The notes beneath the pieces are model-generated. The model worked only from the letters and a program-made list of their open reading frames with translations. It had not been told where the DNA came from and searched no databases. DNA of 14,587 nucleotides from Anaerolineales bacterium UBA877 (GTDB lineage: Bacteria > Chloroflexota > Anaerolineae > Anaerolineales > Villigracilaceae). The translations under genes were made by a program, and so were the position numbers. The DNA is taken from assembly GCA_002294405.1 (NCBI GenBank), contig DBFP01000055.1, positions 17,864 to 32,450 on the forward strand, written 5' to 3'. This document shows positions 14,357-14,587 of the stretch, in pieces; position 1 is the stretch's first letter, and every line of letters starts with the position of its first letter.

Positions 14357-14587
14357 ATGTGGATCGATCTGCCGACCCCGGTCATCGTGGCACATCGAGG
14401 GGATAAAGCGTATGCACCGGAAAATACACTCTCTGCCTTCAACCAGGCTGCCGAAAAAGGGGCAGATGCCATTGAGTTCGATGTTAAATTAACATTGGAT
14501 GGGCACGTTGTCGTTCTTCACGATCAAAAAGTGGATCGCACGACGAATGGGACAGGGGATGTCGCTAAATTGACCCTTGCAGCTCTA
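14357..14587 (+). CDS. Glycerophosphodiester phosphodiesterase, 3'-truncated by window edge
   Basis: The first 77 codons of a GDPD-family enzyme, which in the family hydrolyses glycerophosphodiesters to glycerol-3-phosphate and an alcohol during lipid turnover. The diagnostic metal and active-site motifs are visible: [18 protein letters not shown] (9-26), then [19 protein letters not shown] (38-56) and DRTTNGTG. The catalytic pair corresponds to the histidines of HRG and LHD, and the metal ligands to the Glu of APENT, and to the Glu/Asp of EFD. The frame is open to the last base. The ATG at 14357 comes one base after the TAG of the AAA+ gene with no Shine-Dalgarno of its own, so it is probably translated by coupling. 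No signal peptide is seen, so this looks like a cytoplasmic (UgpQ-like) form rather than a secreted GlpQ. Confidence 0.92.
   Translation, partial: MWIDLPTPVIVAHRGDKAYAPENTLSAFNQAAEKGADAIEFDVKLTLDGHVVVLHDQKVDRTTNGTGDVAKLTLAAL

Noticed and set aside
14110..14472. 120-residue - strand frame at the right end
   Set aside because: It is antisense to the AAA+ gene and to the GDPD gene, whose HRGD, APENT and LHD motifs fix the coding strand.
1..14587. Search for CRISPR arrays, insertion sequences, tRNA/rRNA genes, att sites and defence genes
   Set aside because: No repeat-spacer pattern, transposase motif, RNA gene signature or defence gene was visible; all recognised genes are housekeeping types.

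Overview
The window is about 14.6 kb of ordinary chromosomal sequence from a mid-GC bacterium. It probably comes from the Chloroflexota, perhaps an Anaerolineae relative. That placement is inferred from the sufR/sufC-B-D-S layout and the style of the proteins; no rRNA or other phylogenetic marker is present. I see no mobile element, CRISPR array, tRNA or rRNA.

Region 1 (1-2913, + strand) is an acyl-CoA carboxylase operon: the 3' part of a carboxyltransferase, a biotin carboxylase and a biotin carrier protein, packed 8-11 bp apart. It ends at a perfect 18-bp hairpin (2966-3005) that probably terminates transcription from both sides. Region 2 (3093-3893, - strand) holds a two-TM membrane protein followed by a YtxH-like single-TM protein.

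Region 3 (4006-10281) is an iron-sulfur cluster assembly locus of the SUF type. On the - strand, a SufR-like Fe-S-sensing repressor overlaps a DUF59/MIP18 (SufT-like) maturation factor. On the + strand lie sufC, sufB, sufD, an unrecognised small protein and sufS. SufBCD forms the scaffold with its ATPase, SufS supplies sulfur from cysteine, the DUF59 protein probably helps deliver clusters, and the SufR-like protein probably senses cluster status. The divergent intergenic region carries two textbook sigma-70 promoters facing away from each other, with AT-rich dyad symmetry between and over their -35 boxes.

Region 4 (10324-14587) has recJ 42 bp behind sufS, then a convergent family 2 glycosyltransferase (- strand). 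A AAA+ ATPase of unknown role (+ strand) is divergent from the glycosyltransferase, and the start of a glycerophosphodiester phosphodiesterase runs off the right edge.

The most interesting points are the symmetric sufR/sufC control region, the small protein lodged between sufD and sufS with two equally good translation starts, a recurring extended -10 element (GTGCTATAAT, three copies, each upstream of a gene), and probable leaderless transcripts. Nothing here clearly amounts to a wholly new system.
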